A stretch of 64,000 bases of DNA from Cladosporium sp. IMV 00045 (lineage: Eukaryota > Ascomycota > Dothideomycetes > Cladosporiales > Cladosporiaceae): assembly GCA_001931905.2 (NCBI GenBank), contig MSJI02000005.1, positions 85,025 to 149,024 of the forward strand, in the 5' to 3' direction. Positions within the stretch are counted from its first letter, which is position 1, and each line of letters opens with the position of its first letter. The notes beneath the pieces were generated by a model. The model was not told the DNA's origin. It saw only the letters and a list, made by a program, of their open reading frames with translations, and searched no databases. Positions 21,959 through 33,915 of this stretch are shown piece after piece. The translations under genes and the position numbers were made by a program.

Positions 21959-24900
21959 TCGTACGCGGTCTCTGAATTCGCATTCGGTCCTTTGGTCAAG
22001 GATGAGCATGTTTCTGTGAGATGCATACAGCAAGCACATGGCTTGATGGGCGAAGGATTTCGGTAGGGTTTATTCTTTCTCCCGCGAAGTTGCCACTCTC
22101 GCCACTCAGTTGGATGCACGGCCAGGTCGGACGGTGCTGCTATCTTGCACTGCAATGATAGTCATGGATCTGATGATTGCGTCAATGGGAAGCGCCAAAA
22201 GCTCCTTTGGGCACACATGTCTGACCGTCCAGAGACAGATACCCGCCCAAAGACATTCTCGACTAGAGTACCTTGTACGACGGCGAAGGGTCTTCGTCGC
22301 AGCGATACAAGGCGGAAGGGTACCTCCTACGAACCCACAGACTTGCGAGCCTGCCCACGTGCACATTGTCCAACATCACCGTCGGCTCCTTTTACCTCCA
22401 CGTTGGTAGGATCTACCTCGCATTGCGATACCCATACGAGATAGATACGAGGGCCGAGTGATGTGAGACTGTCGCGGTTTCTAAAGACGTAGTATATCAT
22501 CACGACCACAGCGGCGGGCCTCAAGGGCCAGTTTGACGCCAGTGTGGGATTTGCGGTGTAAGGGTTGTTGCTGATTGCTGGGGCCAGCGGGGACCGATGA
22601 TGACCAAGAGACTGCTATGAATGGTGCGCTCGGGATCGCCACCTCAGAACCAGGGGGCGGGCGCCGCGACTATACCATCTTGCACGTTCTGGCAATTCCT
22701 GCCGCGAGCCTCTGAATCGCATCCCGCGGAGGTGTTGTCTGCCTGCAACAAATTGCAGCCCATTGCGAGACTTCCCCTATTCCAGGCGCACACTCGTCGG
22801 CCGTGTTAATGCAAGCATAAGCAATAATCATCGCGGCGCCACTGTATGAAAGAGCCGTGAAGCTGACTCGGTAGGCGAATGTGGTGCCTGGATCTCCACG
22901 CTGCCGGTTCGCGGAGCCGTACGCGGACGGCAGTAGTATGGTATATAGGTTTAGCGGGAGGTGTAGTCATCAGCTGACTGTCAGGCACGAGCCGAAAGAT
23001 GAAGTCACGGGGTCTGAGGCTCTGCGAACCCTAGGGCCAGGTTTGGACGACGGCCGCCAGGCGAATCCTTCGAGCGTGGCTCCTAAACAAGGATGTCGTT
23101 CTAATTGCGAATCTATTGGGGTGGCCACGGCGCGAGGGCGCTTGTGGCGCGTATGGCCAAGCGGAATCATGATTGGGATCCTGCTGCAGGAACGACGATA
23201 GACATGGTCAGCTTCAACCGCGGGCAGCCGCAGGGCCACTATAAGGCTGTTGTATGCATGTAGGGGAAGTAGCTTGAACTCTATATCAATATATCGAGCC
23301 TTGAGCGGAAGTGGTGGCGCTTGTGCGGAAGTGCTGCTATGTGTGTTACGGGTAGCTTGTCAGTAGTTGCGCATCATAGGCGCGCTAGCGGACGAGCATG
23401 CGAGGGTTATGGCAAACACCTTCCTGCCACCTGTGTCTCTGGCCGGCATCGCCAAGGAGAAGCGGCGTGAGCAGCGACAGCAACGATTGCGGTATCGGCC
23501 TCGACCTCCTCGTTGTGGCCTAGGCGTCCTCGAGCATTCGCAAGTTCGTAACGTTGAGCTGTGACTTTGTGCTTGGCGCTACGCTATCTCGACTTCACGT
23601 TGCAAAGTATCGTTCCGCAATCGCATTCTGACGGATTGTTGCGTTTGCCTTTGAAGCCGGCGAGAAGGGCGCTATCAAGTAGCTAATCTCATCTGGCTTT
23701 GCCATCGCATGGCGTCGACCACGATTTGCGGCTCGGCGGTAGGGCAAACGATATGCTCCGATTGGATTGATCTAGAGGCTGCATGCTCAAAGCTACCCCA
23801 ATGGCTAGTCCCCAGTGTGGACATGAGTTGAACGGAATGCGAATTTCTTTTCTGAGCGGTGGCGGGCTCGACGTCAGGTCATATGACCGTATTCCGCTCG
23901 TATGCGATCGTATATCGCAATCTGAGCAGGCGACGCAGGTGGCAGGATCTTTGTCGTCGAGGCCCGCATGGACTCCGCCCGTTGGACCGCAGCTATGGTG
24001 AGGTCGAAGACGAAAGCGGATGTCGGACGTCGGCTTGAGCTTGTACGGATTAGGTTGCTTTTCTTCAGTCGAAGGGTTCATCTGTCACATGGAGAGCCGA
24101 ACTTCCAGCGAGAGAACGGCGCACCCGATACATAATATTGTTACTGATCATGTCTTGCACATGGTTACGTTACACGGAATCTCGATTCCTTTCAATAATA
24201 GGGCTTCACAAACCGCGCGTTGAGAATTGTATTCATCTTCTGCGCGCAACCGTCCGGTCTGCTCCGAACGCGTCTCGTCCATCATGATGACGGCTCCCGT
24301 TCTGTTGTGTAATTGCGCGCTACTTGCGCCAAGCAGCACACCCGCAACGTTGAGGTTCGAGCTGTCCGGTCAGTCACCCCTGTCGTGGTATGGAGCCAGG
24401 CGTGGTGATCTTTCATCGTGCCTCGTGCCAGGATCGGCCCACGAAACGCGAGCACTGAATTGACAGCAGTTTTCTATGACATGCCGTCATGCGCGTGAAC
24501 AATTTATCGCAAGCGAAGCGATCTCGAGGCGGTCAACCGTGTCGCATCGCCAGATGAGGCATCACGCCTCACAGGGCATCGAACGGTGACCCACGTGTGT
24601 GCGTTGTGGGAAGGTTTGTTTGAAGTCGAAACCTTAGATTCAGGATTCTCGACTTTGCTCAGCGGTCCTCGAGTGGAGGTTAGGGTTATGAGGAGTGGAG
24701 GAGATGAGGCTGAAGTTTTTCTCAAGGCTAGAGTCCGCCTTGTAAAATAGAAGTAGCACGTCATCTCGAAGCTTTCAAACAGTTATCGTGCGCCCAAGCC
24801 GTGCGGTTCGATGCACGGAAAACGCTGCGCAATCTCACGGCCAACTTCCGGTAGGAAAGGGCACAACGTTTTTGCGAGCCCTTTTCCTCTCTCTTCGGAA

Positions 24901-27825
24901 GAGGCTACAGATCATGCCGATTTAGCAGTCAAGGTTGTCGGTTGAAGCGGCTCGCAGATCACAGACGCGGGACATTCTCTAAGTAGTTTGCGAATCGCAG
25001 CGCTCGCGAAAGGAGAGGATCTGGCTTCTTCGCTTGTTCTCCAGCTTCTAGCGTCTAGTCAAATAAGCAGTACCGATAGTCTATTGACGCGAGACGAGGC
25101 TGTCGCCGGCTCAGAGAATTCTGCCTTGCTGCCTGCAGAACAAGCTGGCCTAGCAAGCTTTCCGGATTTTTTTCCGAACGTGCCACGGAAAAAGCGAGTA
25201 TAAAGAATAGAAGGACCACCTCTTCCAACGATGTCGCGATCCGATCGATGGCAATTTGATCTTTGCTCTCGACGATGCGCGTGGTCAAGGAAATCACGTT
25301 GCATACGACATTCGATCAATTCGACTTAGTGTCGCCATAAGTATTCATGCCAATTTTAGAAAATAAAATGAGCGCATCCGCCGCGGCGCTTGATCGATGG
25401 TCAGCGGCGATGGACGAATGATGTCTCTCTTTTCTGCATCCAGAACCGCAGTATGTCCTTTACAGGAGCTGGGACGGACGACTGAGGGTCAGAATGTTTG
25501 GGTGAAGATACCTGAACTCTAAATGAAAGGCAACGCAAGCGATTGGCCACGAGAAGTAACTTTAGCCAAGGCTCTGTGCATTCTGAGCGAGCTACGGAGG
25601 CATCCTCTGAGGCGGCGTCAGCAGTAGTGACGCGGGGGTTGTTCTCGCAATCCGTCTGCCGTAGTAGGGTTTGGAATGGTCGTTTGAGATGTGCTCCATG
25701 GAAGTGGAAGCTCTTGCTTGCTATGAGAGGTAGACTGAACTCTGATGTAGAGTGACACGATAACGTACGCACGGTGTGACAGAGACAGCTGGAAGGAGCA
25801 ATTTCTCCGCGAAACCGTTTGAAGCTTCTTTGCTTCTTTCATCTGACTTTGTGAAATTCGCAAGGAGAGTTGTTATCGCAATAATGCACGCTCAGCGCAG
25901 CCATTGATATCATCGCTGGCTTTCCGCAAGCCAATTGAAGTGAAGTCGATGTGCTGCTGTCCATATCGGTAGAACACCGGGTGGGAAACGGTCAACTAAC
26001 GACGAGAGAGTCAGGGCCGAGCGCCAGATAGACGACCCAGGTTCTCCATATGTCGTATGCGTACAGCAAGTGCAGAGTCCTGTGAGCTGCAAGGTACCGT
26101 CATCGCCCTTCGGTGATCCACTGGTGACTGGCGGTATCCTCGCGCATCGCAAACATAGAGGTCGTCGCCCAGGAGGCTGACTGAAGGTCGCAAGATGCAG
26201 GCTTCGTGGAAGTGGCGTGGACGATATCATGATTTAAACTTACGCGCGGTGGCCAATGGACGAGCAAGTCCTGGGCCTTACCGACTTCCGTCGCAAGTGA
26301 AGTCCTGCGCTGGTCTGGTACGTCGCGCTCTGTTTACGTATGGCAGGAGCACCCCTGCCCTTGCCCTGGCGCATGAAGACGGTCTGACGAGTCAGCGCCG
26401 TGCACTAGAGGAGAGACCAACACGACCTGAGACCGTTGCGATGGAGATGGTGAGCGGCAGCTTGTGTGGGGCGTGGGTGGAAGAGGTCTTGCGGGAGCAG
26501 AAGGAATTCATCTGCATGGTTGATTGTCTTCCAACCAAACGTTCCGCGCATGTGAGGTCTGCAGGCGAGCGGCCGGCCGAATGGATGTTGGGTACAGCCG
26601 GCATCGCAGAGACAAGGCGAGGCAGACGGGGTTCTAGCGCAACGCGGGAAGTGTTCGATGCAGCGGCCGCGCAGAAGGAGGCGTGGGAGGGCTGGCAAGG
26701 GACGGCGCGGTCAGGCAGGCAGTATGACAGCAGCAACCCATAGGTTTAGTGAGGGACCAGAGGACAGAGCCAGACAAGCAAGCAGTTAGTGACCTTTCCT
26801 ACTTTAGTGTAAGTGAGGGAGCGGTGCGCGCTAGGTCCAAAAGTCGTAGGCGCATGCGCTTCGACCAGACAGCAGAGCAAGTGAGCAACAACAACGTTCG
26901 CCTCTCTCCACAGCAGGCCTCACAGCCATTTGCCTCACCCGAAAGGGCTCGTGAAGAAGGATGGCGTGGTATGGCGTGGTATGCTAGATGGACTGGGACT
27001 AGCATCACCACCGACACACGCAGGGCGGGTACCTTGTGGCTTGCGCGTGCGAGTAGTGAGTTCTACTGTATCAGTAACAGCAGTACCGCCTAGTGAGAGA
27101 GCGAAAACACGGCGCTGGCACACGGACCTGCACGTTCTTCCTCCTCCTCCACCCAGAAAAAGTCGTCCCTGGTTAAAGTTTGCGCCTGACGTTGCTCGCC
27201 GCTTGAGCCTCCACCTCTCCCATCGCCCACCCTAAGGCCCAACTGCCTAACACTACTGGCACAGAGAGGGCAGGCAATCAATTACCTTACCGTACTCTAG
27301 CTGCACTAACCACACCCTTCCTGCGCGCTGCTGCTGGCTGCACGCGGCGTGCACGTCCTTCACTTCCCATCCGCCAGAGGGCTGCTCTACTCTCGCCCTT
27401 CGTCCATTCACACCCCCCCATATCCAATCCCCCCCCAACACCCAATACCCATCAATACCCGACCGACTTCCTCCCTTCCCGTGGCCGGATGATTCTCGCT
27501 ACACCCGCGAACCACTACCGCCCCAAACCCAGCCTGGTCTGCCTAGTCTGAGAGTCTTGCCTTGCAGCAGCCCGCCCGCCGCATGCTTGGAATTAGGCTT
27601 GTTCGGTGCCGCTGCTAGTCGCTGCCATCGCAGACGCTTTGCTTGACACACCCACGCACGGCGATCGCAGTCAAGGCCTGTAAGTACCATCTCGTCCGTA
27701 CCCTCTGCCCCCAAGTCCCATATCGTTATTTACCGCCCCGTCTGTCCACCCCATTTCTCCCGTGGCCCAAGCAGGCCGCCGTCCTTCTGCCCTTCCAACC
27801 CCCAATCCACCCTTCCTTCTTCCGA
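21959..27825. other. 5.9-kb gene-free region upstream of the Zn2Cys6 regulator (copy A)
   Basis: Much longer than any other spacer here. No frame carries recognisable motifs, and I see no transposon ends or tRNA. Some islands are strongly conserved with copy B (53051-58971), notably about 22960-23390, 24500-24760 and 26330-26740. A possible 5' UTR intron with donor GTAAGT near 27680 and a CAG acceptor near 27775 lies just before the regulator. The region likely contains a long leader, promoter modules or unannotated transcripts. Confidence 0.5.
26195..26743 (+). other. conserved open frame of uncertain coding status (copy A)
   Basis: A 182-codon frame, R/A/E-rich, containing SLCGAWVEEVLREQKEF and AAAAQKEAWEGWQGTA. 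The matching B frame keeps phase through a 3-bp insertion, but the ends differ: the start is shifted and a 4-bp indel changes the C-terminus. The opposite strand is also open. Replacements are not obviously synonymous. It could be an upstream frame in the regulator's leader, a small protein or a noncoding transcript. Confidence 0.2.
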
Positions 27826-30355
27826 ATGTCTGCCGCAGTAATGTCGAATTACCGCTCACAGCTCCAGGTCGAACACTGGATGCTGGCCCAGATGTCTCAT
27901 TATCCGCCACCGCCGCCGCCTGACCAGCAGCATTACAGCCCGTTGTACCCAACTTCCGCCGGCACGCCACAACTGCTGGACCATTCGCAGCAGAATCAGT
28001 TGCAGTTCAGCAATCTCAATCAGCCTACCTATCCCAAACTCGAACCGTCCACCCCGGCTGGCCAGGATTCTCCACAGATTCACAACTTGGCCCAGGAACT
28101 TCAGAAGCACGCCGCTCAGGAGGAGCAGCAACGTCAGCAGATCCAACACGCCCAGAGACTCCAACAACAAGTCCACCAGCCGCAGCAATTCCAACCTCAA
28201 CCTCAACCCACCCCCATCCAGACCGAAGTCTCCCAAGACTCAGGACCGGCGAAGACGAATAGATTACGCAAAGCATGTGATTCTTGCAGTATCAGAAAAG
28301 TAAAGGTATGTTGTGTTGGTTCGGTTAGCATGCTCTTCAGCATGACTCAAGTACCATTTCAAATCATTCAATGATTCATTGCTGACTTCAATAGTGTGAC
28401 GAGAGTGGTCCTCCATGCCGTGCCTGCGCAGCACTCGATATTCCTTGCACATTTGAGCGACCAAGTCGTCGACGAGGTCCGCCCAATCGCCATGCGGAGG
28501 CCATCAAGCGCAGACGCCTAGAAGAGTCCGCTGGCGGAGCCGGTTCCGTTTCTGGAACATCGACACCGTCGTCGCCAACCCACGCTGCTCAAGCGCTCGC
28601 TGCCCTTTCATCACATCCGTCAAATCAGGCCATCACCTCAGAGAGCATTTGTCCACTTGAAACGCTCAATCTTCTGATCAACGATTTCTTCACTTACATT
28701 CACCCGCTATGCCCGTTCCCTCACGAGCCAAGTTTCCGCGAGGCATGGAAACGAAGAGAGGACTTGTCCAACAAATCTTTTCTTGCGCTTCTGGCCTCGA
28801 TGATCGGTGCCCTCGTGGCGTCTTTTCCGCGCAAACCTCGACAGCACCTGAAAGCTCAAGGCAAAGAACAGCTCTTCCCGAATCACATGGCTCTTGTGCA
28901 CAGATGTCAGAGCATCTGCTCATTAGCGCGTGGACCTGGATACCTGGAAAGCGAGAACCTGAATGTCTATGATGCCGCGACGAGTTATTTCCTTGCGTTG
29001 ATGGGTGTCTATACCTTCAGGTGGCGTCAGGGTCGGCTTTACTTCGGAGAATGTTTGACGATCATCCGAACCCTTGGCTTGCACAAAGCCGAGAGCACCC
29101 AGGGACAGAATGCGAATAGCATGCCCTCTGCCGTGAACTCTCGTCTTGGTAACCAAGATGGCGCCCGCGAGAACCTCGACAACATCACCCGACAAATCGG
29201 GTACCGCATTTTCTGGACAATGTTCGTCAGTGTAAGGACGATCCAGCAGCTTGGTGCTTCGTTCGGCGAACTGCAGATTCCGCCGCCAACACCAAGTGAA
29301 CCCTACCCGCCATTGCCCGACGAGGTCGACGACTATTGCATCTACCCAACACACAGCGACCCTCAACCGCAAGGCCTGCTGCCCATGATCGCCGGATTCA
29401 ACGCCAACGTCAGAGTGTACAGCTCTTACAACCCGCTCTCAACTATGGAGATGGCTTGGGGAATTGATTCGATCGTTGACTGGGAGCGCCAAAAGAAGGT
29501 GTTGCACGAGTCTTTGCGCAGGTGCAAGGGTGCCATCTCAGAACTGCCACACGAGCTCGTTGTGTTCCCCAACTCAAACCCAATGGGTCAAAATGGACAG
29601 GCGGACGGCGCACAATTCTTCGACAGCTTCGGGCAACCTCATATGGACCGCGACCCTTCATCATTGTTGCTCAACCCGAACCCCAGCCTACCTTATGGTC
29701 AAGAGCAGACCCCCGAAGAGCGCCGCAACATGCAGTACGAAATCCAAAAGGCAAACATCTACGCCAGTAGTCTGGCTACGCGTTCATATCTTGTGGAGAA
29801 GTACTGGAATCTGGTAGAAGCGCACGCTCGCTCTAGGTCATCTCAGCCACCCAACTCTATGCCAAGCTCACCCGGCCAGGGTATCACTGCAGCAGGTATC
29901 GATGGCATGCTGCCTCAAGCACCAACGAGCGGCTACGACATGACCGAGCATGAGTTCCGCGATGAGCGCGAAAGCATCGTCAAGGATCTCCTCGTCGTGC
30001 TCAGCAACATCGAGCAGGTCAACATGGAGCCTAACGCCGACAGCTTTGTAAGTTGTCCCCAGACATGCTCTCTTTGTAAGATCTCTTACTAACAATACTT
30101 CAGACTATGAAAATCCGCTCCATCGCAAGCACACTGCTCGACATGCCCGAACAGAGGAAGGGCCAGCTCGCCATCCAAGCCCAGGAGTATCTCCACGCTT
30201 TCTTGAACATCCTCATGAAACTGGAGCGCGTCAGTCCCGCCAGCAGCGACCCTGACGCACCCGAAGACGAGTCCTCCGAGCTCAGACACTGGGCCGATCT
30301 CCGCGAGTATCAGATGAAGTTCGCTCAGCAGGGCGGACTCATGGGTTTCTCATAA
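27826..30355 (+). CDS. Zn(II)2Cys6 transcription factor, copy A
   Basis: Nuclear fungal transcription factor. Three exons (27826-28305, 28395-30047, 30104-30355) encode 794 residues. A P/Q-rich N-terminal region includes a proline run near residue 30 and Q-rich sequence at about 100-140. The zinc cluster is C151-x2-C154-x6-C161-x6-C168-x2-C171-x6-C178; intron 1 falls exactly between K160 and C161. A basic linker RRRGPPNRHAEAIKRRR follows. The middle homology region begins around FTYIHPLCPFPHEPSFREAW and includes YFGECLTIIRTLGLH. The C-terminal exon is helical and acidic. The frame is open back to 27643, so a 61-residue longer form is possible, but a candidate 5' UTR intron covers that part. 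Target genes are unknown; I do not assign it to a named regulator. Confidence 0.9.
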
Positions 30356-31066
30356 AATCGACGCACACACATCAGCACCAGACCATGCATTTGAGGAGTT
30401 TGTTTGTTTGTTTACTGCATTCACTTGATCGCACAATTATGGGATGTATAGACGGTCGTACATCAGAGGCGCTACTCGGAGGAAAAGAAGAAATCAAAAA
30501 TCGAAGCGGGAGAGGCGGCGACCTTGGCCCGCAGGCGAGGGTTGGTAGTCACGATGCTACCGGCGCTGTGTGTTGATTGGGAGTTTTTGATCGACAGACG
30601 ACTTTTGGGAGAAGAGTAGCAGCCGCTTGCATGGCTCCTCTGGCGTTTCTTTATCTTTTTGGCATGAGTGTACGAACAATCTCAATGCATATCTTTCAAA
30701 CAACTTCCTTCACTGGCTCTTGTGTTCCTCGTCTTTGCGACATTGAATGAGGTGTTGTGTTGATTGCAAGAAGTCCTTGTGATTGATAGGTATGTGAATG
30801 ACAGGAAGAAGCATAGCTATATGTAGGTAGACTCGGCGTCAGATGACGAGGCATCGCCATTCACTTCGCAACTCTCGTTTCTTGAATACCAGCACTACCA
30901 CTGAGCAGCAGCCTGGGGAATAAAAACCCAGAGCCGCGCTCACGAACAGTTCGTTCTTCACACCACCCATCCAGCTCACGCTGCCACCATCCTTGAACAC
31001 CACATCTTGCATCCTCCATCTCAACACAGATCGCCCATGTCGCGATCTACCACAAACATCCAACCC
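30356..31066. other. spacer regulator 3' end to F-box-like gene (copy A)
   Basis: No gene-like frame. 3' flank of the regulator and promoter of the next gene. Matches 61504-62385, which is longer by insertions. Confidence 0.45.
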
Positions 31067-31954
31067 ATGGCATCAACACAAACAGATCCTTCCGCAGCCA
31101 CGGCACGACAGCGGCGACTAAATGGCATGATCCGTTCTTTTGAACACTCCACCTCCATCCCCACCGCCATCACACCTACCACGCCACCCAGCAACAACAA
31201 ACCCACACTCACCCACCCCAGGCGCCCAATGTCCTCGCGCGCTCTCGCCAAACGGCAAAACGCCACCGTCCTCGCCGCCGCGCACAACGCCCAGCAAGCC
31301 CTCCTCCCCTCCCCCACCACCAGCACCACGCACCGAATGACCACGCGCTCGCGCGCCGCGCAATTCCCCCTCCTGCGCCTGCCCGCCGAGCTGCGCAATA
31401 GAATCTACACTCTCGCCCTGACCTCTCCCGCCGACGAGGCGCTCGCGCTGCGCGAGCTCACCATCCCGCCACTGCTTCAGACGAGTCGACAGTTGCGCAG
31501 AGAGGCGATGGGGTTGCTCACGGCTGTGAATGAGGTGGAGGTTGTGGTGAGGTGCTCTTATTGTGTTGTTGGGGGGCATGTGGCGGGGTCGGGGAGGCAT
31601 AAGTTTTTCAACGAGTCGGGGTTGTTGGTTCTGGATGATGAGCGGAGGGCGTGGTTGGAGAAGGGGGAAGGGGTTTTTCGGAGACTGGAGATCGAAGTGT
31701 TGTGTTGCTGTTGCGCGACGACGGGGTTGGGGATTTTTCGGATTCAGGTCGGAGAGGGTGCGAAGTGTGCTGTTGAGTGCAAGGTGGGCCTTGTCAGGGA
31801 GCAGGAGGTTTTCGAGAGGGTTTTCGAGGGGATTGAGGGGAAGGTGAGGGCGGTTTTGAGAGAGGCGGAGGGGAGGGAGGGGTTTGTTGGTTTGGGGTTG
31901 GAGGATTTGGAGAAGGTGGCGGCCTGTTTTCGGTGGGTGGAGGAGAGTGATTGA
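31067..31954 (+). CDS. F-box-like / 2EXR-type protein, unknown function, copy A
   Basis: Single exon, 295 residues. The N-terminal 95 residues are low-complexity S/T/P/A. The segment LLRLPAELRNRIYTLAL (102-118) is the signature of a large group of Dothideomycete proteins with an F-box-like or 2EXR motif. It is followed by PPLLQTSRQLRREAMGLL, also typical. A cysteine cluster (CCCCATTG) and a helical E/R-rich C-terminus follow. Members are thought to act as substrate adaptors, but that is not shown. Start at 31067: copy B begins with the same MASTQTD. It diverges faster between copies than its neighbours. The coding strand switches from C-rich to G-rich near 31490. Confidence 0.75.
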   Translation: MASTQTDPSAATARQRRLNGMIRSFEHSTSIPTAITPTTPPSNNKPTLTHPRRPMSSRALAKRQNATVLAAAHNAQQALLPSPTTSTTHRMTTRSRAAQFPLLRLPAELRNRIYTLALTSPADEALALRELTIPPLLQTSRQLRREAMGLLTAVNEVEVVVRCSYCVVGGHVAGSGRHKFFNESGLLVLDDERRAWLEKGEGVFRRLEIEVLCCCCATTGLGIFRIQVGEGAKCAVECKVGLVREQEVFERVFEGIEGKVRAVLREAEGREGFVGLGLEDLEKVAACFRWVEESD

Positions 31955-32204
31955 GCGGTGGTGACAGGTGGGTGGAGATGTTGGCGTTTGCTTTTCGTTG
32001 CTTGTCAGGTGTTGCTCGTTTATTGGGGTTTGATTGTTTATCGGGGACGGAAATTCGGAAACGCGACACAGTTCGCATGGCACAGTCACGGCTTGGGTAC
32101 TGTAGTCTTCAAGGATCAAGACTCAGAGGGATGCGTCCTTGGATGTTTAGAGGACCGCGCGTTTGAGAAACCACTTTGCAGGTACACGCTTCTGTATCTT
32201 CAAG
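31955..32204. other. short convergent spacer (copy A)
   Basis: 3' ends of the convergent F-box-like and PrpF-like genes; nothing else seen. Confidence 0.5.
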
Positions 32205-33434
32205 TCAATAGAACACATCACCTTTCATCAAAATCCTCGCCGTCCGATGCAAGAGCGCACTCTCCAATTTGCCATCTCGAAAGACGCTGCCTACATCCAA
32301 CTGTCCACTCGCATGGGCAATTCTGATGCTCTCCTTCCCTTCCGCTCCGACTGCCACTTGGTTTGCAATCGTTCCTGGCATGTGACATATCGCGCCCAAA
32401 TTCAGCGCCAAAGTCAGAGGTACCGCCTTGTGGGCTTGTTGCATCGACAAAGCCCGGCAGACGATGTTCACACCTCGTTCGATGTCCGCTGCGGATGGGG
32501 GCGACAAGATAACGATTTTCGGAACGCTTTGCACGCCGGGATCCAGGCCCATGGCGGCTGCTCCTACTTGGCGGATAGATTCCAGCTTCTCCATCAGACC
32601 CGCGTTTGCTCCTAGAATGTCTGAAGAGATATTCCCTGGAATCCCTAGGTCATGCGCATGAACGAAGACGCCAGGGTTGGCAATATCAGCTAGTGTGGCG
32701 TGGATGGTGCTTCCGTCTGGCAGGCTCAGGACGTCTACAGCATTTCCCGTGGGCAGCGCATGGCCAGTCTTCGCCCCTCCTGGGTCTTGGAATGAAAGAG
32801 TAATTTTGGAACCACAACCTCCAACACCATCGATGCTGTAATCACCACGAGGGTTGAAAGCAGTCCGGTCATCGTTCACACGGAACGTGTTATAGACTTC
32901 TTTAGAAGTATTGGTGTTAAACATGCGGACTGTAATTTCGTCGCCATCTCCCATAGCACCCTTCGCTTTGACCAGCCCTTCGTCGAAAGCAAAAGGTCCG
33001 ACGACAGAGGACATGTTCCCACAGTTACCAGCCGTGTCCAGATGGCCGTCTTTGATGCCGACCTGGACGAATGTGTAGTCCACGTCTATCCCGGGACGGG
33101 TCGATTTCTCGACTACGCAAATCTTGCTCGTCGACGATATGCCGGAGCCCATGCCGTTTAGCTGGCGGCCGAAGGAGTCTGGCGATCCCATTGCTCTGGA
33201 TAAAATTGGCTGCCATCTGGAAACTCCGGGGGGAAGGTGCTCTCTGTGGATTAGGAGGCCGTTGGAAGTGCCGCCTCGTGCGAATGAGGCTGGAAAGCTC
33301 GCAGTCATCTCGTTGGCGGTGTCAGAGAAGCTTCGATAGTGGGCTAAGGAGCATGACGGAGAAAGATGAGCGCCTTTACGAGGCCGTGGACGTCTAAATC
33401 CGAATCGTAGACTATTGGCTGCCACCACGCTCAT
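32205..33434 (-). CDS. PrpF-like 2-methylaconitate isomerase family protein, copy A
   Basis: Single exon, 409 residues, with the diaminopimelate-epimerase-like fold of PrpF. Bacterial PrpF isomerises 2-methylaconitate in propionate degradation by the 2-methylcitrate cycle; the fungal substrate is unknown. Seen motifs: FARGGTSNG (51-59), SPDSFGRQLNGMGSG (84-98), the catalytic-type loop DTAGNCGNMSS (133-143) and GVGGCGSKITL near 205. The first 35-40 residues are rich in R, S and A with no acids until about residue 38, so mitochondrial import is plausible and would fit that cycle. It is divergent from Rpn6 with about 480 bp between. Confidence 0.87.
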   Translation of the reverse strand: MSVVAANSLRFGFRRPRPRKGAHLSPSCSLAHYRSFSDTANEMTASFPASFARGGTSNGLLIHREHLPPGVSRWQPILSRAMGSPDSFGRQLNGMGSGISSTSKICVVEKSTRPGIDVDYTFVQVGIKDGHLDTAGNCGNMSSVVGPFAFDEGLVKAKGAMGDGDEITVRMFNTNTSKEVYNTFRVNDDRTAFNPRGDYSIDGVGGCGSKITLSFQDPGGAKTGHALPTGNAVDVLSLPDGSTIHATLADIANPGVFVHAHDLGIPGNISSDILGANAGLMEKLESIRQVGAAAMGLDPGVQSVPKIVILSPPSAADIERGVNIVCRALSMQQAHKAVPLTLALNLGAICHMPGTIANQVAVGAEGKESIRIAHASGQLDVGSVFRDGKLESALLHRTARILMKGDVFY

Positions 33435-33915
33435 GACCGGCCTGGTAAAACGAAGGTAATGTATTGAGAAAACGGGACGAATGCGCTGTTAACAGCGAGT
33501 GGTATGTGTGAAAGATGACGAAAGCGAGGGCAGGACAATGACTGTGTTACACAAACATATGCTAAAAGTCCAAATACCTGTTTGACTACAGCAAAAACAA
33601 GGAAAAGGAACGACGAGAGGAGAGTGAGGTCTTCACTAATAGATGGCTGCGTCTCTGGGCTCGGCTGAACTGGCACCGGCTGCTCGATCCCGCTTTCGCC
33701 GCCCGCACGCTGCACCTTCCCAAACGTTCGGAGGACCTTGAGCTTGTGATGTCGTTGGCCTCTCTGGAAACAGCCTCCAGCCGTCATACCATCCAACAAC
33801 CTCATCACCTCCAAACACCCCATTTACAACCCATCCAACACCACCATCACCTCATCATTTCAGCATACCGGAAAACACTAGAAGACACCACAGGAAAACG
33901 CCGATAATTGCGACC
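33435..33915. other. divergent promoter region PrpF-like / Rpn6
   Basis: Short shared upstream region of two divergent genes. A minus-strand frame across it has no recognisable motif. No copy B counterpart is inside the window. Confidence 0.45.

Noticed and set aside
24799..24818. Hairpin CCGTGC/GCACGG with GGTTCGAT loop, also at 55899-55918, resembling a tRNA T-arm
   Set aside because: The loop has eight bases and no other tRNA parts lie upstream.
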